Assembly: GCA_024803745.1 (NCBI GenBank)
Contig: JANJXV010000040.1
Coordinates: forward strand, 331,001-395,000
DNA: 64,000 nucleotides
Reading direction: 5' to 3'
Source of the DNA: Megascapheus bottae
Taxonomy: Eukaryota; Chordata; Mammalia; Rodentia; Geomyidae
Shown here one piece after another: positions 31,850-46,800 of this stretch. Position numbers and translations under genes: made by a program. Every line of letters begins with the position of its first letter. Position 1 is the first letter of the stretch. Below the pieces are notes generated by a model. It worked only from the letters and a program-made list of their open reading frames with translations. It did no database searches and was not told the origin of the DNA.

Positions 31850-33943
31850 GTAAGTTCTCCATGCAAAATTTCAGTGCAAGCCTGAATCCTTCAAGTTCCT
31901 TTTCTTTTCTGTCCTGCTTTTCCTTTTTCTAGGATGCATTTTTTTTTCACACACACCCCCAACCTCCCTCTGAAATTGTTTTGAGATGTGAGCAATTGGA
32001 ATCTAAATTTCTCTTTTGCCTCAACTCTCTAAAGCTCTCAATTTCCAATCAGCAGTGGTCCTGGAATGGATGGATCCATTTTCAAATTCTCAGGTGTCTA
32101 AAGCTCCGTTCACTTCTGATGATTAAGGCTGGGTGGGGTGGCTCTCATTTGTCATCCTGGCTACTCAGGGGGCTGAGATCTGAGGATCACGGTTCAAAGC
32201 CAGCCTGGACAGGAAAGTCCGTGAGACTCTGATCTCCACTGAGCCAGCAAAAAGCCAGAAATGGTGCCGTGGCTCAAGTGGGAGAGTGCCAGCCTTGAGC
32301 AAAAATACCCAGGGACAGTGCCCAGGCTCTGAGTTCAAACCCCAGGACTGACACACAAAAAAAAGATGATATGTTTAATTTTTCCTGTCTACCCTTTCTT
32401 AATTGGCTATGGTGTAGTTCATAAAATCAATACAATTTCTCTCATTTTATCCTTACCATAAAATTATTATTTAAAAAAAAATCTCCCGGGTAGCCAATTT
32501 AAAAAAAAAACAATTTTAAAGGCTGTTGCCAAAATTTATAAAACTAAAGAAAACAAAAAAAAAACTAAAGAAGCCAAAGAATAGAAGAGAAAACCCTTTT
32601 GCAGCTCAAGTGGTGAGTAGAACTGTAGAAAAAAATCAGGGTCTATCGACAGATAAATAAGTAGAAGCAATTCTTGATAACAAAATCATCTAGGATGACT
32701 TAGGACAGGTGACACAAAAAGAAATATGAGAAGTGGTGGAAATTATGCCATTTTTATATGACATTTATTTGGCATCTGTACTTGTTAATGTATTTGTTTT
32801 TGTGCCGGTTCTGGGGCTTGAACTCAGGGCCTGGACATTCTCCCTCAGAATTTTCAATCCAGGCAAGGTCTCTACCAGTTGAGCCACAGCTCCACTTTGG
32901 GTTTTCTGGTTTTCATTGGAGATGAGTCTCACGGAATTTCCTGCCCAGGCTAGCTTTGAACCTTGATCCTCAAATCTCAGTGTCCTGAGTATCTAGGATG
33001 ACAGATGTGAGCCAACAGAATCTGGCCTTGGAGATGTCTTTTAAAAAGGATATTTAAGATCTACAGACACATTGCCAAATAATTAAGTCTTAAATGAGAA
33101 TACAAAAAAATATATCTTTTGTTGTTATTTAACAGAAAGAAATTTGCTAGAAAAATACGTCAGAGATGTACAGTGACTACAGATCATTTTACCAAGCTTC
33201 GTACGCAAAACACATTTGCAAACTGCCAGCTCCCTGTTTGTGTATCTGAATATTGGGAATTTTTCTGCGCTGTTCATACGGGATCTTTTCACTGAGATCC
33301 AAATTCCATCAGCCAGCAATCCCAGGGGAGCTGGAGTTTTTCTCTCACTGTGAGCTGAAATGTAAATATTTAAAATGAAAACATCCAAGGTTACTGGAAC
33401 AGGGAAAAAAAAAAAAACTTCATGGGGGTCTGACCGCAACTAACACTTTAATCCTTCAGTTCTTACTTTGAGGTTTCCAATTTCATATTTATAAAGCGAA
33501 AGCCAGAAGCAGGATGGAGCTGGGGGAGGGATTTGACCTTGATCCATGTGCACTGGATGAAGAAATGGACATGCTGAATTACAATTCCCTGAATGGCCAC
33601 TGACACATAATAAAAATAAATTTAAATACATATATAATAATTTTTTTTAAATTGCCAGGCACAGATGTGCCATTCCTGGAATCCCAACTACTCAGGAAGC
33701 TGATAGCTGAGAGGATTGCAGTTCAAAGCCAGCCCAGTTCAGAGTCCATCAGACTCTTCCCTCCAGTGAACCACCAGAAAACCAGAAGCGGAGCTGTGGC
33801 TCAAAGTAGTAGAGTGCTAGCCTTGAGCGAAAAAGCTCAGGGACAGCGCCCAGGCTCTGAGTTCAAGGTCCACTACCAATGCACAGATAGATAGATTGAT
33901 TGAGTAATAGATCTCTAGATAGATAGATAGACAGACAGATTGG

Positions 33944-33991
<48 letters not shown>

Positions 33992-33999
33992 CAGATTGG

Positions 34000-34033
<34 letters not shown>

Positions 34034-34078
34034 TGTAGATGGATAGATATGTAGATGGATAGATAGATAGATAGATGC

Positions 34079-34124
<46 letters not shown>

Positions 34125-34218
34125 GCATAGATAGATAGATAGATGCATAGATAGATAGATGGATAGATAGATAGATAGATAGATGCATAGATAGATAGAT
34201 GCATAGATAGATAGATGC

Positions 34219-34251
<33 letters not shown>

Positions 34252-34290
34252 CAGATGCATAGATAGATAGATAGATAGATAGATAGATGC

Positions 34291-34331
<41 letters not shown>

Positions 34332-34442
34332 CAGACAGATAGATGCATAGATAGATGGATAGATAGATAGATAGATGCATAGATAGATAGATAGATAGAT
34401 ACATAGATAGATACATAGATAGATACATAGATAGATAGATGT

Positions 34443-34480
<38 letters not shown>

Positions 34481-34482
34481 GC

Positions 34483-34535
<53 letters not shown>

Positions 34536-34807
34536 AAGATAGATAGACGGATGGATGGATAGATAGATAGATAGATAGATAGTAGATAGATAGATAGATG
34601 CATAGATAGATAGATAGATAGATACATGCATAGTTAGATAATCAACATGACAACAAAACAAGGAGAACCAAAGTAGGCTAGAAAACAAAAAAATAGGAAG
34701 GGAAGAAAAGAAAAACAAGAAGAGAAAAATAAGATGGAGTTTAAATGGGCTGGGGGAGAGAGAGAGAGAGAGGGAGAGAGAGAGAGAGAGAGGGAGAGAG
34801 AGAGAGA

Positions 34808-34848
<41 letters not shown>

Positions 34849-37800
34849 CGTGCCAGGCACCGGTGGTTCAAGCCTGGCATCCCAGCTACTCAGGAGGCTG
34901 AGATCTGAGGATCACGGTTCAAAGCCAGCCTCGACATGAAAATTCATGAGACTCTCCTCTCCAATGAACCACCAGCTAACCAGAAGTGGAGCTGTGGCTC
35001 AAAGTGGTAGAACACCAGCCTTGAGCTGGCCCAGAGTTCAAGCCCCATGACTGACAAGAAAAAAAAAAAGAATAATAATAACAAAAGAAGAAAACACAGG
35101 AGGAAAACACTTGCTATACGATTCTCACAGTTCCTTGCACACTCACATACACACTTGATAAAAGCCCTCTCACTGGATTGGTTTTTCTCCTGTAGGCCTC
35201 CCTCCTGATGGTCCCTTCCTAAGGCAAAAGGGCCGAAAGGAGGACCACAAGGTTGTCATGGAAACCCAGCCTCACTGCCCTCCCCCTCCTCTTGGGGGAT
35301 TCTCATCCACGCAGGCAGTACGTGGTTCTGGTGCCTTCCCTGCTCCATTCGGGGACCCAGGAGAAGGGCTGCGTGCTTCTGAGGAACCTGAACGAGACCG
35401 TGACCCTGACGGCTTCCCTGCACTCCATCCTGCAGAACAAGAGCCTCAGCATCATAGACCTGCAGGCCGAGAAAGATGCCTTCCACTGTACCTCCTTCAT
35501 GGTATGGCCGGGGCTACAGTCCACAAACTGGCTTCTTTCCTTGAAGACCTCAGCTTGTCCAGAGAAGGATTCGAGAAGCTGGTTAAAAAAACAAACGCGA
35601 CTTCCCCAAAGGAATCTACGTAGAACAATTAACTATAATTATTTTTTGATCCGTCCTGGGGCTCGAACTCAAGGCCCTGAGGTTCTTCTGGTTCAGGGGT
35701 GGCGCTCTACTGCTTGAACCACAACACCATTTCTGGTTTTCTTGCCCCAGGCCGTGTTGGAACCATGATCCTCAGATGTCAGGCTGGGAAAACCACTCGT
35801 GGTCTGGTCAAATTAAAACAGCCATATTGTCCATTTCCACAGAAGAAGAGGCCTTTTTTTCTTATTATTAATTTATTTATTTTCTTATTAATTTATTTAT
35901 TTTCTTATTAATTTATGGGCCTATTGAAAATATCGAAGAGGTCAGGCGTGGTGGCTCTCAGCCACCCAGGAGCCTGAGATCAGAGGATGGCAGTTCAAAG
36001 CCAGCCTAGGCAAATCCATGAGATTCTCATCTCCAGTGAACCACCAGAAGACTGGAAGTGGCACTGTGGCTCAAAGTGGTAGAGCGCCAGCCTTGAGAAA
36101 AAGCTCAGGGACAGCGCCCAGGCCCTGAGTTCAAGGCCCACAAACCTTTACGTTCTGAACAAATCTCCGAACGGGGCAGGAAGATGGCATGGGTTATTTT
36201 TTTCAATGTCTTTTTTCTGTATTTCAGATTCCACCGACGGAATTAAACGAGGCCATGTTCCTTACTGTGCAAGTGAGGGGAGAAACTCAAGAATTCAAGA
36301 AACGGAGCACAGTCATGGTGGAAAACAAGAAGAACCTCGTCTTCGTCCAGACAGACAAACCCATCTACAAACCAGGGCAGACAGGTAAGTCGGGACAAAC
36401 AGCATGCGAACAGAAGCCTCCAGAACTCTGATCCCCTCTGGACTGGGTCCCTGAAAACTGTCCCCTGCGTGGCTTGTGTCACCGCCTTATCCACGTCCTC
36501 ATGCAACGTATTTTTGTTTCAGTGAAATTTCGTGTGGTCTCATTGAATGAAAACTTTCGCCCCCTGGATGAGATGGTAAGATTCCTGCTAGCCACCTAAA
36601 AATCATCTTCCTTGGTCTACGATGGCTGGAAATATATATATATATATATATATGAGGTATTAAAGGCAGGACTGGGGATGAGAAGAATGGAGATCAGTGA
36701 CTCATACCTGTAATCCCAGCTACTGGGAGAATCATGGTCTGAGAAGAACCAGGACAAAGCTGGTATGAAACATGATCGGAGAAACAGACTGAAAAAAAAA
36801 AAAGGAGGAGGAGGAGGAGGAGGAGGAGGAGGAGGGAGGGAGGGAGGGGGACGGAGGGAGGAAGACAGGGTGGAATTATTATTCCAGGCCAGAAGAGAAG
36901 GAAATTTGGAATTCTGTCTTGGTCTGAAACATCTGGTATTGTCAGCTGTCATGCAACTGACTTCCTTCTCGGTTTCCAGATGGGAAAATAAATTCAATAT
37001 TAGACACAGAAAACTATCCAAGGACATAAGTTTAAATCATTTCTTAGAGCTTTAAAGGTTTTTATTTTCTGTGCAATGTTTACTTTGAAGGAAGATGAGC
37101 TTTTGCTCCTCAAGGTTCACTTTCAAGAGCAGGTGCATGCAAACATCAAACTAGATAATAGACTCGTGAACAGACCTTTGATATATAATCTATAAGCCAC
37201 GTGCTGGTGGCTCACGTCTGTCATCCCAGCCACTCACGAGGCTGAGATCTAAGGATCACGGTTCAAAGCCAGCCTGGGCACTAAAATTCATGAGACTCTT
37301 ATCTCCAAGGAACCACCAGAAAACCAGAAATGGTGCTGTGGTTTAAGTGGGAGAGCACCAACCTTGAGTAAAAGAGCTCAAGGGCAGTGCCCAGGCCCAG
37401 AACTTAAGCCCCAGGACTGACGATCTATATAAGGTATATGTGTGTGATGTATATGTGCAAAAGGTAATATATATGCAATATACATGATATATGTATGTGA
37501 TACATGTGTATGGAATATATGTTATGGGTATACAGGATTTGTTTTATAATATATATCTCTATATGTGATAGATGTCTATCATATATATAATATGTGTGTA
37601 TATCTTGGACATGTACAGATATATGCCAGGTTTGAAAATGCTCATGAGATGCATTCTTTCTTTTTCTTTTTTTACTCTTTCAGATTCAACTATTGTACAT
37701 TCGGGTAAGGAAATTCGTGTATCCGTGGACCCCAGGTCCCCTAATTTATTCAAATCAATTCATCCGTAGAGTCCAGCTCCCTTTCTCTATTGCAACTAAT

Positions 37801-40800
37801 TGATCTTAGATTTCCTTTCTGTACTGTGATTAATCGGACTCTTTATCTATTGTAATTACTGGATTAATGAGCTCTAAGTCTCTAATATAATGATTTTACC
37901 CCTGTCTACATCCCTTTTCCTGTTGTAATTCATTTACAGCTGGGTCCCTTTATCTATTGTGATTCATCTAGCCCTTGATGCTAAATCCCTTTAGCTATTT
38001 ACTGTAAATTAATTTAGCCCTAGATGCTAAGTCCCTTTATTTATTGTAATTCATTTACCTGTCTCCATGACCCTTTACCTGTTGCAGCTCATTTACAGCC
38101 TGGGTCTCTTTGTCCTTAACTGGCCTTTTAACTATTGTCATTCATTGAATCCTAGACTCTAGGTACATTGTATCGATTGTAATTAATTGACTCACAGACC
38201 CCTACCCTTGACTGATTGTCACATCCAGCTGGGCTCCTTCATCCGGAGTCATCCGTCCGTCCCTTTCTGTGTCCTAATCCCTCGACAGCCAGGTCTTCAT
38301 GGTATTGTAATCCGGGCCTCTGTCCCTGCTGCCATTAACTCACCTGTGGGTCCCTTGATTCTAGTTCATCTACAGCCGGGTCCCTTGATCCCCGATGCCT
38401 CTTTGCTCTGTAGGACCCCAAAGGGAACAGGGTGGCGCAGTGGCAGGGTCTCCAGCTGGACACAGGCCTCCGGCAGCTGTCCTTCCCGCTGTCCTCAGAG
38501 CCTCCCCAGGGCAGCTACAGCATGGTCGTGCAGATGGAGTCCGGGGCCACGGCCAAGCACCTGTTCAGCGTGGAGGAATTCGGTAGGGATCCCTGGGCAG
38601 CACCTAAACCACTCCTGGCTGGTGGCAGCCAATGCTGCAACTCAAGGCACCCTCCTAGCCGGGCCATCAGTGCTCAGGTCTGTCATCACAGCTGCTCAGG
38701 AGGCTGAGATCTGAGGATGGGGGTTCAAAGCCAGCCTGGGGAGGAAAGTCAGTGGGGGAGGGGTCTTATCTGTCACCACCCACCAGAAAAGCAGAACGTG
38801 GAGCTGTGGCCACCCATGTCCCCTCGGAGGGCCAGAGGTCAGGACTGACCTGGAAGAGAGGCCCGGGAAGGGTCCTTCACCCCCACACCCCACCACCGCA
38901 GACTGAAGCTCCAACTGGCTCTGCCCCTCTTCCACAGTGCTCCCCAAGTTTGAGGTGACAGTGACAGTGCCGGAGGTGCTCACCATCCTGGATGAGGAGA
39001 TGAACGTGTCCGTGTGTGGCCTGTGAGTGGAGGCCTCCTCCTCCTCCCCTCTTCCTCCTCCTCCTCCTCCCCTCTTCCTCCTCCTCCTCCTCCCCTCCTC
39101 CTCCTCCTCCTCCCCTCCTCCTCCTCCTCCCCTCCTCTTCCTCCTCCTCCTCCTCCCCTCCTCCTCCTCCTCCTCCCCTCCTCCTCCTCCCCTCCTCCTC
39201 CTCCTCCTCCTCCCCTCCTCCTCCTCCTCCTCTTCCTCCTCCTCCTCCTCATCATCCCCTCCTCCTCCCCTCCTCCTCCTCCTCATCATCATCATCATCC
39301 CCTCCTCCTCCTCCTCCCCTCCTCCCCTCCTCCTCCTCTCCTCCTCCTCCTCCACTCCTCTTCCTCCTCCTCCTCCTCCCCTCCTCCTCCTCTCCTCCTC
39401 TCCTCCTCATCCTCCTCTCCTCCTCTCCCTCCTCCTCCCCTCCTCCTCCTCCTCCTCCTCCTCTCCTCCTCCTCATCCTCCTCTCCCTGCTCCTCCACTC
39501 CTCTCCTCCTCTCCTCCTCCTCCTCATCCTCCTCTCCTCCTCTCCCTCCTCCTCCACTCCTCTCCTCCTCCTCTTCCTCCTCCTCCTCTTCCCCTCTTCC
39601 TCCTCCTCCTCCCACTCCTATCTTTTCCTCCTCCTCTTCCTTCTCCTCCTCCTCTCCCCGGCGCGGCCCTCTCCCGCCCCGCCTTCATCCCCGGCTCCGC
39701 CCTCGCTCCGCCCACATCCCCGCCCCGCCCTCTTCCAGGCCCGCCCCCGGCCACGCCCAGCCTTCTCTCCGGCCCCGCCCTCGACCCCGCCCCGCCCCCG
39801 GCCCCGCCCTCACCACACCACGCCCCGCCCTAGCCCCGGCCCCGCCCTCGCCCCGCCCTATCCCCGCCCTCACCACACCCAGCCCCGCCCTCATCCCCGC
39901 CCCGCCCCGCCGGCAGGTACACGTTCGGGAAGCCGGTGCCGGGCGGCGCGGAGGTGAAGGTCTGCCGCCGGTACACGGAGCCCGCGCGCTGCCCCGGGGA
40001 GGACGCCGAGGCCTTCTGCCAGAGCTTCCGCCGGCCGGTGGGTCCCGGGGAGCCCGGGGGAGCCCGGGGGGGGGGCCGGGGGAGGGGGCGTGTCCGCGGG
40101 AGGGCGTGTCCTCGGGTGGGCGTGTCCGCGGGAGGGCGTGTCCTCGGGTGGGCGTGTCCGCGGGAGGGCGTGTCCTCGGGTGGGCGTGTCCTCGGGTGGG
40201 CGTGTCCGCGGGAGGGCGTGTCCGCGCGTGGGCGTGCCTGCCTCTGGGCGGGTTCGCGGGTGGGCGTGTCCGCGGATGGACCTGCGTGTGCCCACAGGCG
40301 AGCGTGCGCGTGCCCGCCGCCACCCCCCACACACACAGGAGGAATGGAACCCAGGGCTTCATGCAAGCTGGGCAAGCAGTGAACCCCTGGACCAGACTCC
40401 AGACGAAGTCTACACAGAATAAATAGAGAATCGAGAAGGCATTAGATCAATAATACATGATAGATGATGTGTAGATGATAGATGATGGATAGATGATAGA
40501 TGATGTGTAGATGATAGATGATGTGATAGATGATAGATGATGTGTAGATGATAGATGATGGATAGATGATAGATGATGTGATAGATGATAGATGATGTGT
40601 AGATGATAGATGATGTGTAGATGATAGATGATGGATAGATGATAGATGATGTATAGATGATAGATGATGTGTAGATGATAGATGATGTGTAGATGATAGA
40701 TGATGTGTAGATGATAGATGATGGATAGATGATAGATGATGTGTAGATGATAGATGATGTGTAGATGATAGATGATGTGTAGATGATAGATGATGGATAG

Positions 40801-43800
40801 ATGATAGATGATGTGTAGATGATAGATGATGGATAGATGATAGATGATGGATAGATGATAGATGATGTGTAGATGATAGATGATGTGTAGATGATAGATG
40901 ATGTGTAGATGATAGATGATGGATAGATGATAGATGATGGATAGATGATAGATGATGGATAGATGATACATGATGTGTAGATGATAGATGATGTGATAGA
41001 TGATAGATGATGTGTAGATGATAGATGATGGATAGATGATAGACGATGGATAGATGATAGATGATGTGTAGATGATAGATGATGTGTAGATGATAGATGA
41101 TGGATAGATGATAGATGATGTGTAGATGATAGATGATGGATAGATGATAGATGATGTGTAGATGATAGATGATGTGTAGATGATAGATGATGGATAGATG
41201 ATAGATGATGTATAGATGATAGATGATGGATAGATGATAGATGATGTGTAGATGATAGATGATGTGTAGATGATAGATGATGTGATAGATGATAGATGAT
41301 GTGTAGATGATAGATGATGGATAGATGATAGATGATGGATAGATGATAGATGATGTGTAGATGATAGATGATGTGTAGATGATAGATGATGTGTAGATGA
41401 TAGATGATGTGTAGATGATAGATGATGTGATAGATGATAGATGATGTGTAGATGATAGATGATGGATAGATGATAGATGATGGATAGATGATAGATGATG
41501 GATAGATGATAGATGATGGATAGATGATAGATGATAGTAGATGATAGATGATGTGTAGATGATAGATGATGGATAGATGATAGATGATGTGTAGATGATA
41601 GATGATGGATAGATGATAGATGATGGATAGATGATAGATGATGGATAGATGATAGATGATGTGTAGATGATAGATGATGTGTAGATGATAGATGATGGAT
41701 AGATGATAGATGCTGGATAGATGATAGATGATGTGTAGATGATAGATGATGTATAGATGATAGATGATGTGTAGATGATAGATGATGTGATAGATGATAG
41801 ATGATGGATAGATGATAGATGATGGATAGATGATAGATGATGTGTAGATGATAGATGATGGATAGATGATAGATGATGTATAGATGATAGATGATGTGTA
41901 GATGATAGATGATGGATAGATGATAGATGATGGATAGATGATAGATGATGGATAGATGATAGATGATGTGTAGATGATAGATGATGGATAGATGATAGAT
42001 GATGTGTAGATGATAGATGATGGATAGATGATAGATGATGTGTAGATGATAGATGATGGATAGATGATAGATGATGCATAGATGATAGATGATGTGATAG
42101 ATGATAGATGATGTGTAGATGATAGATGATGGGTAGATGATAGATGATGTGTAGATGATAGATGATGTGTAGATGATAGATGATGGATAGATGATAGATG
42201 ATGGATAGATGATAGATGATGGATAGATGATAGATGATGTGTAGATGATAGATGATGGATAGATGATAGATGATGGATAGATGATAGATGATGGATAGAT
42301 GATAGATGATGGATAGATGATAGATGATGTGATAGATGATAGATGATGTATAGATGATAGATGATGTGTAGATGATAGATGATGTGTAGATGATAGATGA
42401 TGTGATAGATGATAGATGATGTGTAGATGATAGATGATGTGTAGATGATAGATGATGGATAGATGATAGACGATGGATAGATGATAGATGATGTGTAGAT
42501 GATAGATGATGTGTAGATGATAGATGATGGATAGATGATAGATGATGTGTAGATGATAGATGATGGATAGATGATAGATGATGTGTAGATGATAGATGAT
42601 GTGTAGATGATAGATGATGGATAGATGATAGATGATGTATAGATGATAGATGATGGATAGATGATAGATGATGTGTAGATGATAGATGATGTGTAGATGA
42701 TAGATGATGTGATAGATGATAGATGATGTGTAGATGATAGATGATGGATAGATGATAGATGATGGATAGATGATAGATGATGTGTAGATGATAGATGATG
42801 TGTAGATGATAGATGATGTGTAGATGATAGATGATGTGTAGATGATAGATGATGTGATAGATGATAGATGATGAGTAGATGATAGATGATGTGTAGATGA
42901 TAGATGATGTGTAGATGATAGATGATGGATAGATGATAGATGATGGATAGATGATAGATGATGGATAGATGATAGATGATGTATAGATGATAGATGATGG
43001 ATAGATGATAGATGATGGATAGATGATAGATGATGGATAGATGATAGATGATGTGATAGATGATAGATGATGTATAGATGATAGATGATGTGTAGATGAT
43101 AGATGATGTGTAGATGATAGATGATGGATAGATGATAGATGATGTGTAGATGATAGATGATGTGTAGATGATAGATGATGTGTAGATGATAGATGATGGA
43201 TAGATGATAGATGATGTGTAGATGATAGATGATGTGTAGATGATAGATGATGTGTAGATGATAGATGATGGATAGATGATAGATGATGTGTAGATGATAG
43301 ATGATGGATAGATGATAGATGATGGATAGATGATAGATGATGTGTAGATGATAGATGATGTGTAGATGATAGATGATGTGTAGATGATAGATGATGGATA
43401 GATGATAGATGATGGATAGATGATAGATGATGGATAGATGATACATGATGTGTAGATGATAGATGATGTGATAGATGATAGATGATGTGTAGATGATAGA
43501 TGATGGATAGATGATAGACGATGGATAGATGATAGATGATGTGTAGATGATAGATGATGTGTAGATGATAGATGATGGATAGATGATAGATGATGTGTAG
43601 ATGATAGATGATGGATAGATGATAGATGATGTGTAGATGATAGATGATGTGTAGATGATAGATGATGGATAGATGATAGATGATGTATAGATGATAGATG
43701 ATGGATAGATGATAGATGATGTGTAGATGATAGATGATGTGTAGATGATAGATGATGTGATAGATGATAGATGATGTGTAGATGATAGATGATGGATAGA

Positions 43801-46800
43801 TGATAGATGATGGATAGATGATAGATGATGTGTAGATGATAGATGATGTGTAGATGATAGATGATGTGTAGATGATAGATGATGTGTAGATGATAGATGA
43901 TGTGATAGATGATAGATGATGTGTAGATGATAGATGATGGATAGATGATAGATGATGGATAGATGATAGATGATGGATAGATGATAGATGATGGATAGAT
44001 GATAGATGATAGTAGATGATAGATGATGTGTAGATGATAGATGATGGATAGATGATAGATGATGTGTAGATGATAGATGATGGATAGATGATAGATGATG
44101 GATAGATGATAGATGATGGATAGATGATAGATGATGTGTAGATGATAGATGATGTGTAGATGATAGATGATGGATAGATGATAGATGCTGGATAGATGAT
44201 AGATGATGTGTAGATGATAGATGATGTATAGATGATAGATGATGTGTAGATGATAGATGATGTGATAGATGATAGATGATGGATAGATGATAGATGATGG
44301 ATAGATGATAGATGATGTGTAGATGATAGATGATGGATAGATGATAGATGATGTATAGATGATAGATGATGTGTAGATGATAGATGATGGATAGATGATA
44401 GATGATGGATAGATGATAGATGATGGATAGATGATAGATGATGTGTAGATGATAGATGATGGATAGATGATAGATGATGTGTAGATGATAGATGATGGAT
44501 AGATGATAGATGATGTGTAGATGATAGATGATGGATAGATGATAGATGATGCATAGATGATAGATGATGTGATAGATGATAGATGATGTGTAGATGATAG
44601 ATGATGGGTAGATGATAGATGATGTGTAGATGATAGATGATGTGTAGATGATAGATGATGGATAGATGATAGATGATGGATAGATGATAGATGATGGATA
44701 GATGATAGATGATGTGTAGATGATAGATGATGGATAGATGATAGATGATGGATAGATGATAGATGATGGATAGATGATAGATGATGGATAGATGATAGAT
44801 GATGTGATAGATGATAGATGATGTATAGATGATAGATGATGTGTAGATGATAGATGATGTGTAGATGATAGATGATGTGATAGATGATAGATGATGTGTA
44901 GATGATAGATGATGTGTAGATGATAGATGATGGATAGATGATAGACGATGGATAGATGATAGATGATGTGTAGATGATAGATGATGTGTAGATGATAGAT
45001 GATGGATAGATGATAGATGATGTGTAGATGATAGATGATGGATAGATGATAGATGATGTGTAGATGATAGATGATGTGTAGATGATAGATGATGGATAGA
45101 TGATAGATGATGTATAGATGATAGATGATGGATAGATGATAGATGATGTGTAGATGATAGATGATGTGTAGATGATAGATGATGTGATAGATGATAGATG
45201 ATGTGTAGATGATAGATGATGGATAGATGATAGATGATGGATAGATGATAGATGATGTGTAGATGATAGATGATGTGTAGATGATAGATGATGTGTAGAT
45301 GATAGATGATGTGTAGATGATAGATGATGTGATAGATGATAGATGATGAGTAGATGATAGATGATGTGTAGATGATAGATGATGTGTAGATGATAGATGA
45401 TGGATAGATGATAGATGATGGATAGATGATAGATGATGGATAGATGATAGATGATGTGTAGATGATAGATGATGGATAGATGATAGATGATGGATAGATG
45501 ATAGATGATGTGTAGATGATAGATGATGTGTAGATGATAGATGATGGATAGATGATAGATGATGTGTAGATGATAGATGATGGATAGATGATAGATGATG
45601 GATAGATGATAGATGATGGATAGATGATAGATGATGTGTAGATGATAGATGATGTGTAGATGATAGATGATGGATAGATGATAGATGCTGGATAGATGAT
45701 AGATGATGTGTAGATGATAGATGATGGATAGATGATAGATGATGTATAGATGATAGATGATGTGTAGATGATAGATGATGGATAGATGATAGATGATGGA
45801 TAGATGATAGATGATGGATAGATGATAGATGATGGATAGATGATAGATGATGTGTAGATGATAGATGATGGATAGATGATAGATGATGTATAGATGATAG
45901 ATGATGTGTAGATGATAGATGATGGATAGATGATAGATGATGGATAGATGATAGATGATGTGTAGATGATAGATGATGTGTAGATGATAGATGATGGATA
46001 GATGATAGATGATGTGTAGATGATAGATGATGGATAGATCATAGATGATGGATAGATGATAGATGATGTGTAGATGATAGATGATGTGTAGATGATAGAT
46101 GATGTGTAGATGATAGATGATGGATAGATGATAGATGATGCATAGATGATAGATGATGTGATAGATGATAGATGATGTGTAGATGATAGATGATGGGTAG
46201 ATGATAGATGATGTGTAGATGATAGATGATGTGTAGATGATAGATGATGGATAGATGATAGATGATGGATAGATGATAGATGATGGATAGATGATAGATG
46301 ATGTGTAGATGATAGATGATGGATAGATGATAGATGATGTGTAGATGATAGATGATGGATAGATGATAGATGATGTGTAGATGATAGATGATGGATAGAT
46401 GATAGATGATGCATAGATGATAGATGATGTGATAGATGATAGATGATGTATAGATGATAGATGATGGGTAGATGATAGATGATGTGTAGATGATAGATGA
46501 TGGATAGATGATAGATGATGGATAGATGATAGATGATGGATAGATGATAGATGATGGATAGATGATAGATGATGGATAGATGATAGATGATGGATAGATG
46601 ATAGATGATGGATAGATGATAGATGATGTGTAGATGATAGATGATGTGATAGATGATAGATGATGTGTAGATGATAGATGATGTGTAGATGATAGATGAT
46701 GTGTAGATGATAGATGATGTATAGATGATAGATGATGTGTAGATGATAGATGATGTGTAGATGATAGATGATGTGTAGATGATAGATGATGGATAGATGA

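Noticed and set aside
31635..31850. Earlier ATG giving a 72-codon frame into gene 2 exon 1
   Set aside because: It lies upstream of the TATA-like box and gives no signal peptide at the N-terminus.
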